Origin: Sphingomonadaceae bacterium 3R27C6
Lineage (GTDB): Bacteria; Pseudomonadota; Alphaproteobacteria; Sphingomonadales; Sphingomonadaceae
Length of the DNA stretch: 64,000 nucleotides
Assembly (NCBI GenBank): GCA_005503215.1
Contig: SCNS01000004.1
Span: 241,881 to 305,880 of the forward strand
Direction: 5' to 3'
The position numbers and the translations under genes were made by a program. Below the pieces are notes generated by a model. That model did not search any database. It was not told where the DNA came from and was given only the letters and a program-made list of their open reading frames with translations. Within the stretch, counting starts at the first letter, position 1. Each line of letters starts with the position of its first letter. Shown one piece after another: positions 9,402 to 16,296 of this stretch.

Positions 9402-9436
9402 CGGCTGTTAGGACTGGAGTGATAGAGGGCGGCACC

Positions 9437-10432
9437 ATGCAAGGGAACGGTGAACATCACGCTAATGATGAGCGGCTGCCCGCCACAGCGCGCGCGGCCG
9501 GCTTTGCGTCGCCCTTCGACCGGGCGGCGTGGTTCGACCTTTTGGAGGCACATGGCTTTGGCGGCCGGGGCCGTTTCGATGCGTATGGCGGCGCCGGTTC
9601 GACGACGGCATGGCTGCCGCTGCGGGTCGAGAAGCCGGGCGACTTCGCGGGGCTGACCAATTGGTACAGCTTTTCGATCCGCCCGCTCTTCGCCGGCGAC
9701 GGCGAGCGAAGCGACGCCTTGAGGGCGCTCTTTGCCGATCTTCGCCGGAACGCTGCACGCCTGACGCTCTACCCCATCGCCGAAACTGCCGAACTTGCCA
9801 TCGCACTCCGCGCCGCGGGCTGGTGGGTGAAAGAAACGCCCGCCGGCGATCGCCATTGGCTCGACCTTGGCGAGATGGACCATGACGCCTGGTGGGCGAG
9901 CCGGCCCGGAGCGCTGCGCAATACCGTCCAGCGCAAGGCGAAGAAGGGTGTCGTCGACATCCAGCTGCTCACCGATTTCGATCCGGGGAGCTGGGCCGCT
10001 TACGAACAAATCTATGCCGCGAGCTGGAAGCCCGAAGAGGGCCACCCCGCGCTGCTGCGCGCCTTTGCCGAGGTCGAGGGCGATGGCGGCCGCCTGCGCA
10101 TGGGGATCGCGCGCATCGACGGTCTCCCGGTTGCTGCGCAGTTCTGGACCGTCGAGGACGGCACCGCCTTCATCCACAAGCTCGCGCATGTCGAGGATAG
10201 CCTCAAAGCGTCGCCCGGCACCTTGCTGTCGGCAGCGCTGTTTCGCCATGTGATCGAGGTCGATGGCGTGAAGCGCGTCGATTTCGGCACCGGTAACGAC
10301 GGGTACAAGCGCGACTGGATGAACCGGCACGACCCGCTGTGGCGCATCGAGGCTTTCAATCCGTCGCGCGTCGCGGCATGGGGTCCGGCATTGAAGGCAT
10401 TCGCCCGTTCGCTGCTCAGGAAAGACTCATGA
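9437..10432 (+). CDS. FemAB-like GNAT acyltransferase of the XrtA locus
   Basis: The 331-residue protein resembles the BioF2/FemAB-like acetyltransferase group (Acetyltransf_6 region about residues 150-290). Motifs typical of that group include the long basic helix around LRNTVQRKAKKG and the VDFGTGNDGYKRDW stretch that closes the fold. Related genes occur in exosortase A loci. It may transfer an acyl or aminoacyl group to the sugar precursor or polymer; the substrate is unknown. The ATG at 9437 has GAGGG ten bases upstream; a frame starting at 9380 would overlap the ligase gene. Its stop overlaps the carrier protein start (ATGA). Confidence 0.8.
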   Translation: MQGNGEHHANDERLPATARAAGFASPFDRAAWFDLLEAHGFGGRGRFDAYGGAGSTTAWLPLRVEKPGDFAGLTNWYSFSIRPLFAGDGERSDALRALFADLRRNAARLTLYPIAETAELAIALRAAGWWVKETPAGDRHWLDLGEMDHDAWWASRPGALRNTVQRKAKKGVVDIQLLTDFDPGSWAAYEQIYAASWKPEEGHPALLRAFAEVEGDGGRLRMGIARIDGLPVAAQFWTVEDGTAFIHKLAHVEDSLKASPGTLLSAALFRHVIEVDGVKRVDFGTGNDGYKRDWMNRHDPLWRIEAFNPSRVAAWGPALKAFARSLLRKDS

Positions 10433-10695
10433 CCGAAGCCAACACCGTCGACGCCACCCTTCGCGCCCTGCTCGCCGACGTTCTGGGCCTCGGCGAAGCG
10501 CGCGCCGCCGCGCTGACCGAGGATAGCGGCCTGTTCGGCGAACTGCCCGAGTTTGATTCGATGGCGGTCGCGACGGTGCTGACCGAGATGGAGGACCGGC
10601 TGGGCATCCTGATCGACGATGATGAAGTCGACGGCGAGATCTTTGAAACCTACGGCAATTTGCTCGCCTTTTCGCTGCGCAAAGTGACCGACTGA
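10429..10695 (+). CDS. Acyl carrier protein of the exosortase locus
   Basis: This 88-residue carrier protein has the phosphopantetheine attachment site in PEFDSMAVATV; the motif is DSM instead of the common DSL, with the serine retained. The rest has the usual acidic four-helix pattern (TEMEDRLGILIDDDEVDGE). It overlaps the acyltransferase stop by four bases (ATGA) and is followed 14 bases later by hydrolase 2. It most likely receives the acyl or amino-acid unit activated by the divergent ligase and presents it to the decarboxylase or acyltransferase. It is a dedicated carrier and is unlikely to be the fatty-acid synthase AcpP. Confidence 0.92.
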   Translation: MTEANTVDATLRALLADVLGLGEARAAALTEDSGLFGELPEFDSMAVATVLTEMEDRLGILIDDDEVDGEIFETYGNLLAFSLRKVTD

Positions 10696-10709
10696 TCCCG
10701 GATGTGCGC

Positions 10710-11378
10710 ATGAGCGAACATCGACTGCGCATCGATCCCGCGGGCACGCCTCGCGCCACCGTCCTGATCGTCCCGCCGCTGTTCGAGGAGGCGAACCGCA
10801 CGCGCCGCACATTGGTGCTCGCGATGCGCGCGCTGGCGGCCGAGGGTTTTGCGGCAATGCTTCCCGACCTGCCGGGGCAGAATGAGAGCCTTGTGCCGTT
10901 GGAGCAAATCGATCTGGCGCGCTGGCAGGATGCGCTTGCCGAGGTTGCGGCGGGCATAGACGGCCCGACCCTTGTCGCATCGGTTCGCGGCGGGGTGTTG
11001 ATCGACCACCAGGTGAAGGCCGCGGCCTGGTGGCGGCTGGCGCCCGTCGGCGGAGTGTCGCTGCTCCGCACCCTGATGCGTGCACGGGTGAGCGCCGACC
11101 GCGAGGCCGGACTGACCTCTTCGCTCGAAAGCTTGCAGGAAGAGGCTAAAGCCCAACCGCTGCTCGTCGCGGGCAACCGATTGTCCCCTGAAATGGTCGC
11201 GCAGCTCGGCACGAGCGAGGCGCAAGCGGTCGAGCCTTTGCGCAACGTCGGCCTCGGCGCCGACGGCATCGCCGGAACGCCGCTGTGGCTGCGCGCCGAG
11301 CCGGGCGAGGATGCCGCGATGGCGAAGGCGATCGCCGCCGACATTTCCGCATGGAGCACGACATGCGGCATCAGCTGA
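10710..11378 (+). CDS. Exosortase A system-associated hydrolase 2
   Basis: The 222-residue alpha/beta-hydrolase-fold protein resembles TIGR03101. The N-terminal strand VLIVPPLFEEANRTRRT and the following MLPDLPGQNES are characteristic. The expected nucleophile elbow reads ASVRGG (residues 90-95), so the position normally holding serine appears to be Arg93; the protein may be inactive as a classical hydrolase or use another residue. It probably acts with hydrolase 1, which follows with a short overlap. The ATG at 10710 is preferred to an in-frame GTG six bases earlier. Confidence 0.82.
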   Translation: MSEHRLRIDPAGTPRATVLIVPPLFEEANRTRRTLVLAMRALAAEGFAAMLPDLPGQNESLVPLEQIDLARWQDALAEVAAGIDGPTLVASVRGGVLIDHQVKAAAWWRLAPVGGVSLLRTLMRARVSADREAGLTSSLESLQEEAKAQPLLVAGNRLSPEMVAQLGTSEAQAVEPLRNVGLGADGIAGTPLWLRAEPGEDAAMAKAIAADISAWSTTCGIS

Positions 11379-12160
11379 GTTTCGCCTGCGACGGTGCGGT
11401 GCTCGCCGCGAGCCTCGACGAGGCGGCGGGCTCGACCGGCCTGCTGATCGTGTCCGGCGGCAACGAGATTCGCAGCGGCGCGCATCGCGGGATGGCGATG
11501 CTGGCGGGGCGGATCGCCGGCGCGGGCCATCCGGTGTTTCGATTCGACCGGCGCGGGATCGGCGACAGCGAGGGCGCGAATGGCGGGTTCGAGAGCAGCG
11601 GGCCTGATATCGCCGCGGCGATTGCGGCGTTTCGCGGGGCGGCGGCGCATGTCTCGCGCATCGTCGCGTTCGGCAATTGCGATGCGGCGAGCGCGTTGTT
11701 GCTTCATCAGCCGTTGGCGCTCGATGGGCTGATCATCGCCAACCCGTGGACCTATGATGGCGACGCCGCAGAAGCCGCGGAGCCTGCGCTGCCTCCGGCT
11801 TCGGCGATCCGCGCGCGCTATCTGGCGCGGCTGAAGGATCCGAAAAGCCTGCTGCGGCTGATCAAGGGCGAGGTCGACTTCCGCAAGCTGGTTCGCGGAA
11901 TTTCGGCGCTGAAGGCGCCGCCCGCGCCCTCCGCACCCGACAGTTTGGCAGCCCGGATCCATGGTGCGATCGCCGTGCTCGGTCCGCCCGCGACGATCAT
12001 GCTCGCGACCGGCGACCGGACCGCGCAAGCTTTCATGGAAAACTGTCCATCGGCGCTAAGCCGTCTTCCGGTGGATCGTCTCGCCAGCGCGTCGCACAGC
12101 TTCGCCGGGGAGGATGCCGACTGGTTGTTTCAGCGGATATTGGCGGCTCTCGAAACATGA
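11363..12160 (+). CDS. Exosortase A system-associated hydrolase 1
   Basis: The 265-residue alpha/beta hydrolase is TIGR03100-like. It shows SGGNEIRSGAHRG near the N terminus, FRFDRRGIGDSEG, and a nucleophile elbow GNCDA (104-108) in which the nucleophile is Cys106 instead of serine. The terminal ASASHSFAG supplies a plausible catalytic histidine. A thioesterase or transfer role acting on the carrier-bound intermediate is plausible but inferred. The ATG at 11363 has GGAG six bases upstream and lies inside the end of hydrolase 2, indicating coupling. It is the last gene of the plus-strand arm, followed by a strong inverted repeat. Confidence 0.87.
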   Translation: MRHQLSFACDGAVLAASLDEAAGSTGLLIVSGGNEIRSGAHRGMAMLAGRIAGAGHPVFRFDRRGIGDSEGANGGFESSGPDIAAAIAAFRGAAAHVSRIVAFGNCDAASALLLHQPLALDGLIIANPWTYDGDAAEAAEPALPPASAIRARYLARLKDPKSLLRLIKGEVDFRKLVRGISALKAPPAPSAPDSLAARIHGAIAVLGPPATIMLATGDRTAQAFMENCPSALSRLPVDRLASASHSFAGEDADWLFQRILAALET

Positions 12161-12161
12161 A

Positions 12162-12234
12162 GTCATCCCAGCGAAAGCGGGGATCGCTGGCGTTCATTGG
12201 CGACGATAGCGGTCCCAGCTTTCGCTGGGATGAC
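12162..12234. repeat. Intergenic inverted repeat, GTCATCCCAGCG type
   Basis: GTCATCCCAGCGAAAGC (12162-12178) is repeated as an exact reverse complement at 12218-12234. After one mismatch the pairing extends four more bases inwards (GGGA with TCCC). It fills the gap between hydrolase 1 and trxB, which converge, so it can terminate both transcripts. This sequence resembles dispersed repeats common between sphingomonad genes; that is recognition, not a count. Confidence 0.8.
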
Positions 12235-12240
12235 GTTATA

Positions 12241-13206
12241 TCAGGCGTCCACCATCGCGTGATATTCGGCCTCGGCCAAAAAGCGTTCGGCGTCGAGCGC
12301 GGCCATGCAGCCCATGCCGGCCGCGGTCACCGCCTGACGATAGATTTTGTCGGTCACGTCGCCCGCGGCGAAGACGCCGGGGACCGCGGTCAGCGACGTG
12401 CCCGGCGTCACTTCCAGATAGCCGTCGGCATCGAGCGGCAGCTTGCCCTTGAACAGCTCGGTCGACGGGCTGTGGCCGATCGCGACGAAGCCGCCGTCGG
12501 TGGGCTCAAAGCTCGCGTCGCCGGTTTCGGTGTCGATCAGGTCGACGCCGACCAGCCCCGAAACGCCCTCACCCGCGACGAAGCGTTCGACGCGCTTGTT
12601 CCAAAGGACCTTGATCTTCGGATTGGCGAACAGGCGGTCCTGCAGAATCTTTTCGGCGCGGAGGTGATCGCGGCGGTGGATCAGCGTCACGTCTTCGCTG
12701 TGGTTGGTGAGGTACAGCGCTTCCTCGACCGCGGTGTTGCCGCCGCCGATCACCACGACCTTCTTGCCGCGATAGAAGAAACCGTCGCACGTCGCGCACG
12801 CCGACACACCCTTGCCGCCGAGTTCCTGCTCGCCCGGCACGCCGAGCCATTTGGCCTGCGCGCCCGTCGCGATGACGAGCGTTTCGGCCATATAGACGTC
12901 GCCGCCGTCACCGGTCAGCTTGAACGGGCGGCGCGACAGGTCGACGTCGACGATCGTATCCCAGATCATGCTCGTGCCGACATGCGTCGCCTGCGCGGTC
13001 ATCTGTTCCATCAGCCAGGGGCCCTGGATCACCTCGGCAAAACCCGGGTAATTCTCGACGTCGGTGGTGATCGTCAGCTGGCCGCCGGGTTGCAGCCCTT
13101 GCACCACGATGGGCATCATGCCCGCGCGCGCCGCGTAGATCGCGGCCGACAGGCCGGCGGGGCCGGAACCGAGGATGAGCATCTTGGTGTGATGAACGCT
13201 GGGCAT
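12241..13206 (-). CDS. trxB: Thioredoxin-disulfide reductase
   Basis: The 321-residue flavoprotein transfers electrons from NADPH through FAD and a redox-active disulfide to thioredoxin in the cytoplasm. The FAD-binding motif GSGPAG is at residues 13-18, the redox site CATC at 137-140, the NADPH-binding GGGNTAVEEA follows, and the second FAD motif is GVFAAGDVTD. Length and motif order are normal for bacterial low-molecular-weight TrxB. The ATG giving MPSVHHTKM is chosen; a longer frame adds 20 residues with no family counterpart. It is a single gene, convergent with the exosortase arm and divergent from the methyltransferase. Confidence 0.97.
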   Translation of the reverse strand: MPSVHHTKMLILGSGPAGLSAAIYAARAGMMPIVVQGLQPGGQLTITTDVENYPGFAEVIQGPWLMEQMTAQATHVGTSMIWDTIVDVDLSRRPFKLTGDGGDVYMAETLVIATGAQAKWLGVPGEQELGGKGVSACATCDGFFYRGKKVVVIGGGNTAVEEALYLTNHSEDVTLIHRRDHLRAEKILQDRLFANPKIKVLWNKRVERFVAGEGVSGLVGVDLIDTETGDASFEPTDGGFVAIGHSPSTELFKGKLPLDADGYLEVTPGTSLTAVPGVFAAGDVTDKIYRQAVTAAGMGCMAALDAERFLAEAEYHAMVDA

Positions 13207-13299
13207 GACGATCTTTCGTTGGCTGTGCGGACCCGCACAGATGGGTGTTGCCAACCGCGCTAGCAAGGGTCACCTTCCACGCCAAGGGGAGACTGGCGA

Positions 13300-13926
13300 A
13301 TGGCAAGCTGGTGGGAACGTCATGGGGTGCCGCGGCTGATCAAATGCGCCTGCTCGCAGGGGCAGATCATGAAGGTGCGCAGCAAGGTCGTGCCGCACGC
13401 GCGCGGGCATGTGCTCGAGCTCGGCTGCGGCGGCGGGATCAACATGGAATTTTACCGGCCGGGGCAGATCGAGAGCTTTAGCGGGCTCGATCCGTCGCCC
13501 GAACTGCTCGCGATGAGCGTCGCGGCGGCGGCGGCGCGCGGGATCGACGCCGATATCCGCGAAGGTGTCGGCGAGGCGATGCCGTTTGAGAGCGGGCAGT
13601 TCGATACGGTCGTCACGACTTTCACGCTGTGCTCGGTTCACGATCAGGCGGCGGTGCTGCGCGAGATCCGCCGCGTGCTGAAGCCCGGCGGGACCGCGCT
13701 GTTCCTCGAACATGGCGCCGCGCCTGACCCGGGGGTGGCGAAGTGGCAGCGGCGCATCGAGCCGATATGGAAACGCATCGGCGGCAACTGCCACCTGACC
13801 CGGCCGATCAGCGATGCCTATGAAAAGGCGGGTTTTGCGGTCGACCGGCAGGCGGCCGCTTACATCCCCAAAACGCCGCGACCGTTCGGCTGGTACGAAT
13901 ATGGCATGGCGCGCGCGACCGGGTGA
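13300..13926 (+). CDS. Class I SAM-dependent methyltransferase
   Basis: The 208-residue Rossmann-fold methyltransferase is of the UbiE/Methyltransf_11 type. Motif I is LELGCGGG (39-46), motif II the acidic SGLDPSPELL region, and the post-motif block is VLKPGGTALFLEHG. The N-terminal WWERHGVPRLIKCACSQ and the C-terminal RPFGWYEYGMA recur in a conserved group resembling animal METTL7-like proteins. The substrate is unknown. The ATG has GGGGAG eight bases upstream. Its last 67 bases overlap, tail to tail, the end of the helix-turn-helix gene on the other strand. Confidence 0.88.
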   Translation: MASWWERHGVPRLIKCACSQGQIMKVRSKVVPHARGHVLELGCGGGINMEFYRPGQIESFSGLDPSPELLAMSVAAAAARGIDADIREGVGEAMPFESGQFDTVVTTFTLCSVHDQAAVLREIRRVLKPGGTALFLEHGAAPDPGVAKWQRRIEPIWKRIGGNCHLTRPISDAYEKAGFAVDRQAAAYIPKTPRPFGWYEYGMARATG

Positions 13927-14888
13927 CGATCGAGCGCGGCGGTTGCGTGCGGGTGCGATGTTGGTTCTTCTTCTATTTCAGCGTCGTTTTCAGCGTCGTT
14001 GGCGGGGTCAGGCAATCCAAAGAACGCCCGGCGCGCGGCTTCGCCCGCTTTTCGTAGCGGGGCGATGACCTCGGCGTGGGCGGCCTCCCACGCTTCCGCC
14101 TCTTCGGCGTCGAGCGTGCGTTCATAATTCTCGTCGCCGAACTGGCCTTCCTCGATCCCGACATAATCGTCGGGCGGCGGGAAGTTGGTGCGCCATTCGC
14201 CGGTTTCCTCGTCGGCCCAGATCGTCATTTCGGCGGCTTCCTCTTCGGGGGTCGGTTCGGGTTCGGGGTCACTTTCGGAAAGCGCGGAAAACTGCGCAAC
14301 TTCATTCGCGATCGGGGTGTCATTCCATAGGCTGGCGAGCGGGTTGGCGCGATTGTCGCGGCCGGCGAGCCAGCAGGCGAGCGCGGCGCCATGGCCCTGC
14401 GCATCGGAATGGCCGGCGCCGATATCGAAGAGCGACAGGAACCCGGCCCAGTCGCCCGCGATGATCTGCGCGAGCATCGCCTCGCCCGCGCGGGCGCGGA
14501 CGTCGACGGCGCGGTCGAGCCGCGCGAGCATCGCGAGGCCGAGGCTTGGGATCTGGCGGCGGCGCTTGGTAAAGGCGCGCTGCGTTTCGGCTTCGGCCTG
14601 GCGTTCGACACTTTCCTCGACCCCATAGATCGCGCGGTCGAGCAGTTCGTCGGCGAGCCGGTCGCGCGCGATGAGCAACGCCGCGGCCCAGCCGAGCGAA
14701 AAGGCCGCACCCTCGGGTCGACGGCGCAGTTGATAGGCGGCGCTCGGCGACATCGAGACATGTGCGGCGGCGATGCGCACCGAGCCGCTCGTCGCGAGGC
14801 GGCCGAGGAAATCGCGCTGAAGCGCCGGGGTCCAGTGGTAGCTGGCGGGCGCGGCGATGGCGGCGGGGTCGGGAATGGCGTCTGCCAT
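13860..14888 (-). CDS. Conserved hypothetical with N-terminal helix-turn-helix
   Basis: The 342-residue protein is not one I can name. Residues about 15-55 look like a homeodomain-like helix-turn-helix (RDFLGRLATSGSVRIAAAHV, then SPSAAYQLRRR), similar to terminase small subunit or transposase-type DNA-binding heads. The middle is helical and charged, and residues about 215-300 are highly acidic (SESDPEPEPTPEEEAAE). A DNA-binding role is inferred from the N terminus only. The start MADAIPDP is preferred over a frame 15 codons longer. The C-terminal codons are antisense to the methyltransferase gene. Confidence 0.7.
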   Translation of the reverse strand: MADAIPDPAAIAAPASYHWTPALQRDFLGRLATSGSVRIAAAHVSMSPSAAYQLRRRPEGAAFSLGWAAALLIARDRLADELLDRAIYGVEESVERQAEAETQRAFTKRRRQIPSLGLAMLARLDRAVDVRARAGEAMLAQIIAGDWAGFLSLFDIGAGHSDAQGHGAALACWLAGRDNRANPLASLWNDTPIANEVAQFSALSESDPEPEPTPEEEAAEMTIWADEETGEWRTNFPPPDDYVGIEEGQFGDENYERTLDAEEAEAWEAAHAEVIAPLRKAGEAARRAFFGLPDPANDAENDAEIEEEPTSHPHATAALDRHPVARAMPYSYQPNGRGVLGM

Positions 14889-15073
14889 CGATTCGTCCTC
14901 TCGGTAAGTTAAAAAACCGCGCAAGAGAACCATATGGGTTAAATGTAGGAAAGAGTTTTACCGCACAAGCGACCCTATTTCGCCATCTCGGCGGCTGCAG
15001 GCTTCGCCCGGGGGGCGGAAACGGCCGGAAACGACCGATTGCGGACATTGAACAACGCACCTAGGTTCCGACG

Positions 15074-15493
15074 ATGCGCACGCGATACACATTGTTACGA
15101 GAGGCGGTTGCTAACTTGGCCGCGCCCGCCGACGCGCAAGTTGCCTATCTCGACCGCAGCTTCTCAGGCTTGACCGGCGGACAGAGCGCCGAGGCGCATG
15201 GCAACGATGAACTAGCGCTGGAGTTTGAAGACAGCTTTATCGCCGTTGGTCATATGCTCCACTACGGCGAGATTAAAACTTCTGAGATAGATGCGCTCCA
15301 GTCTCTCGACGACATGCTCTCTCGATGGAGCGGGGAAAAGCATAGCGATTTTTGGGCGCGAACGGCTCTATTTGCAGACCCTCGATGGGAAGCGATCCGC
15401 TTACGGGCATCGGAGGTGCTCGCCCTCCTTCCGGACGAGGCGAGAGAAAGCGAATATACTCGCAATCTCGTCGGTGAACGGGGCGTCAGCTAA
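15074..15493 (+). CDS. Hypothetical protein of atypical composition
   Basis: The 139-residue acidic, mostly helical protein has no recognisable domain, signal peptide or membrane segment. Codon choice differs visibly from its neighbours: many A/T-ending codons such as ACA, TTA, GTT and GAA, and relaxed third-position GC. This suggests relatively recent acquisition. Short, soluble and acidic single genes of this kind are often immunity or phage-derived proteins, but nothing here proves it. The 185-base stretch before it (14889-15073) contains AT-rich sequence and no other gene that I can see. Confidence 0.6.
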   Translation: MRTRYTLLREAVANLAAPADAQVAYLDRSFSGLTGGQSAEAHGNDELALEFEDSFIAVGHMLHYGEIKTSEIDALQSLDDMLSRWSGEKHSDFWARTALFADPRWEAIRLRASEVLALLPDEARESEYTRNLVGERGVS

Positions 15494-15542
15494 CCACCCC
15501 ATAGCCGTCATTCACACGGCCTTACAGATCGTCGTTCCTGCC

Positions 15543-16268
15543 CTATTCCTTCTCGCCAACCTCAACCAGCCCGTGCCCGACGCTCACCCGCTCGTCGAAG
15601 ACGAAGCAGCTTCCGTGCCAGCGGCTTTCGCCCTCGGGCACTTGCTCCAAATAGGCGAGAATGCCGCCCTTCAAGTGGACGACATCCTCGACACCCTCGT
15701 GGCGGAGGAAGGCGGTCGATTTTTCGCAGCGGATGCCGCCGGTGCAGAACATCGCAACGCGCTTGCCCGCAAAACGGCCGGCGTTGGCGCGCCACCAGTC
15801 GGGGAATTCGCCGAAGCTTTTGGTCTCGGGATCGACCGCACCCGTAAAGCTGCCATAGCCGACCTCGAAGCCGTTGCGCGTGTCGATCAGCACGGTGTCG
15901 GGATCGTCGACGAGCGCGTTCCAGTCGGCGGGATCGACATAGGGCGCGGCGTCGCGCGCGGGGTCGAGCCCCGGCACCTTCATCGTCACGATTTCCTTTT
16001 TCAGCCGCACCTTCATCCGCTGGAACGGCATTTCGGTCGCGGTCGAATATTTGACGTCGAGCCCGGCGCAATCGGGCAGGCCGCGAATATGGCCGAGCAC
16101 CGCGGCGATCCCCGCCTCGCTGCCCGCGATCGTGCCGTTCACGCCTTCGCGCGCGAGGAGCAGTGTGCCCATTACGCCATGCGCCGCGCACAGGTCGATC
16201 AACGGCTGGCGCAGCGCGGCGGGATCGTCGAACGACGCGAAGCGGTAGAGGGCGGCAACCTGGAACAT
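15543..16268 (-). CDS. trhO: tRNA uridine(34) hydroxylase, rhodanese-like
   Basis: The 241-residue protein is of the TrhO/YceA family, which makes 5-hydroxyuridine at the wobble position of tRNA. It has the N-terminal acylphosphatase-like domain ([11 protein letters not shown], residues 40-50) followed by a rhodanese domain with the catalytic loop [10 protein letters not shown] beginning at Cys175. It is shorter than the E. coli enzyme because the C-terminal zinc-binding extension is largely absent, common in alphaproteobacteria. The ATG giving [10 protein letters not shown] is chosen; a longer frame would overlap the next gene. It lies directly downstream of the GMC oxidoreductase on the same strand. 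Confidence 0.93.
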   Translation of the reverse strand: MFQVAALYRFASFDDPAALRQPLIDLCAAHGVMGTLLLAREGVNGTIAGSEAGIAAVLGHIRGLPDCAGLDVKYSTATEMPFQRMKVRLKKEIVTMKVPGLDPARDAAPYVDPADWNALVDDPDTVLIDTRNGFEVGYGSFTGAVDPETKSFGEFPDWWRANAGRFAGKRVAMFCTGGIRCEKSTAFLRHEGVEDVVHLKGGILAYLEQVPEGESRWHGSCFVFDERVSVGHGLVEVGEKE

Positions 16269-16296
16269 GGGGGCGCCATGTAGGCGCGATTGCGCC

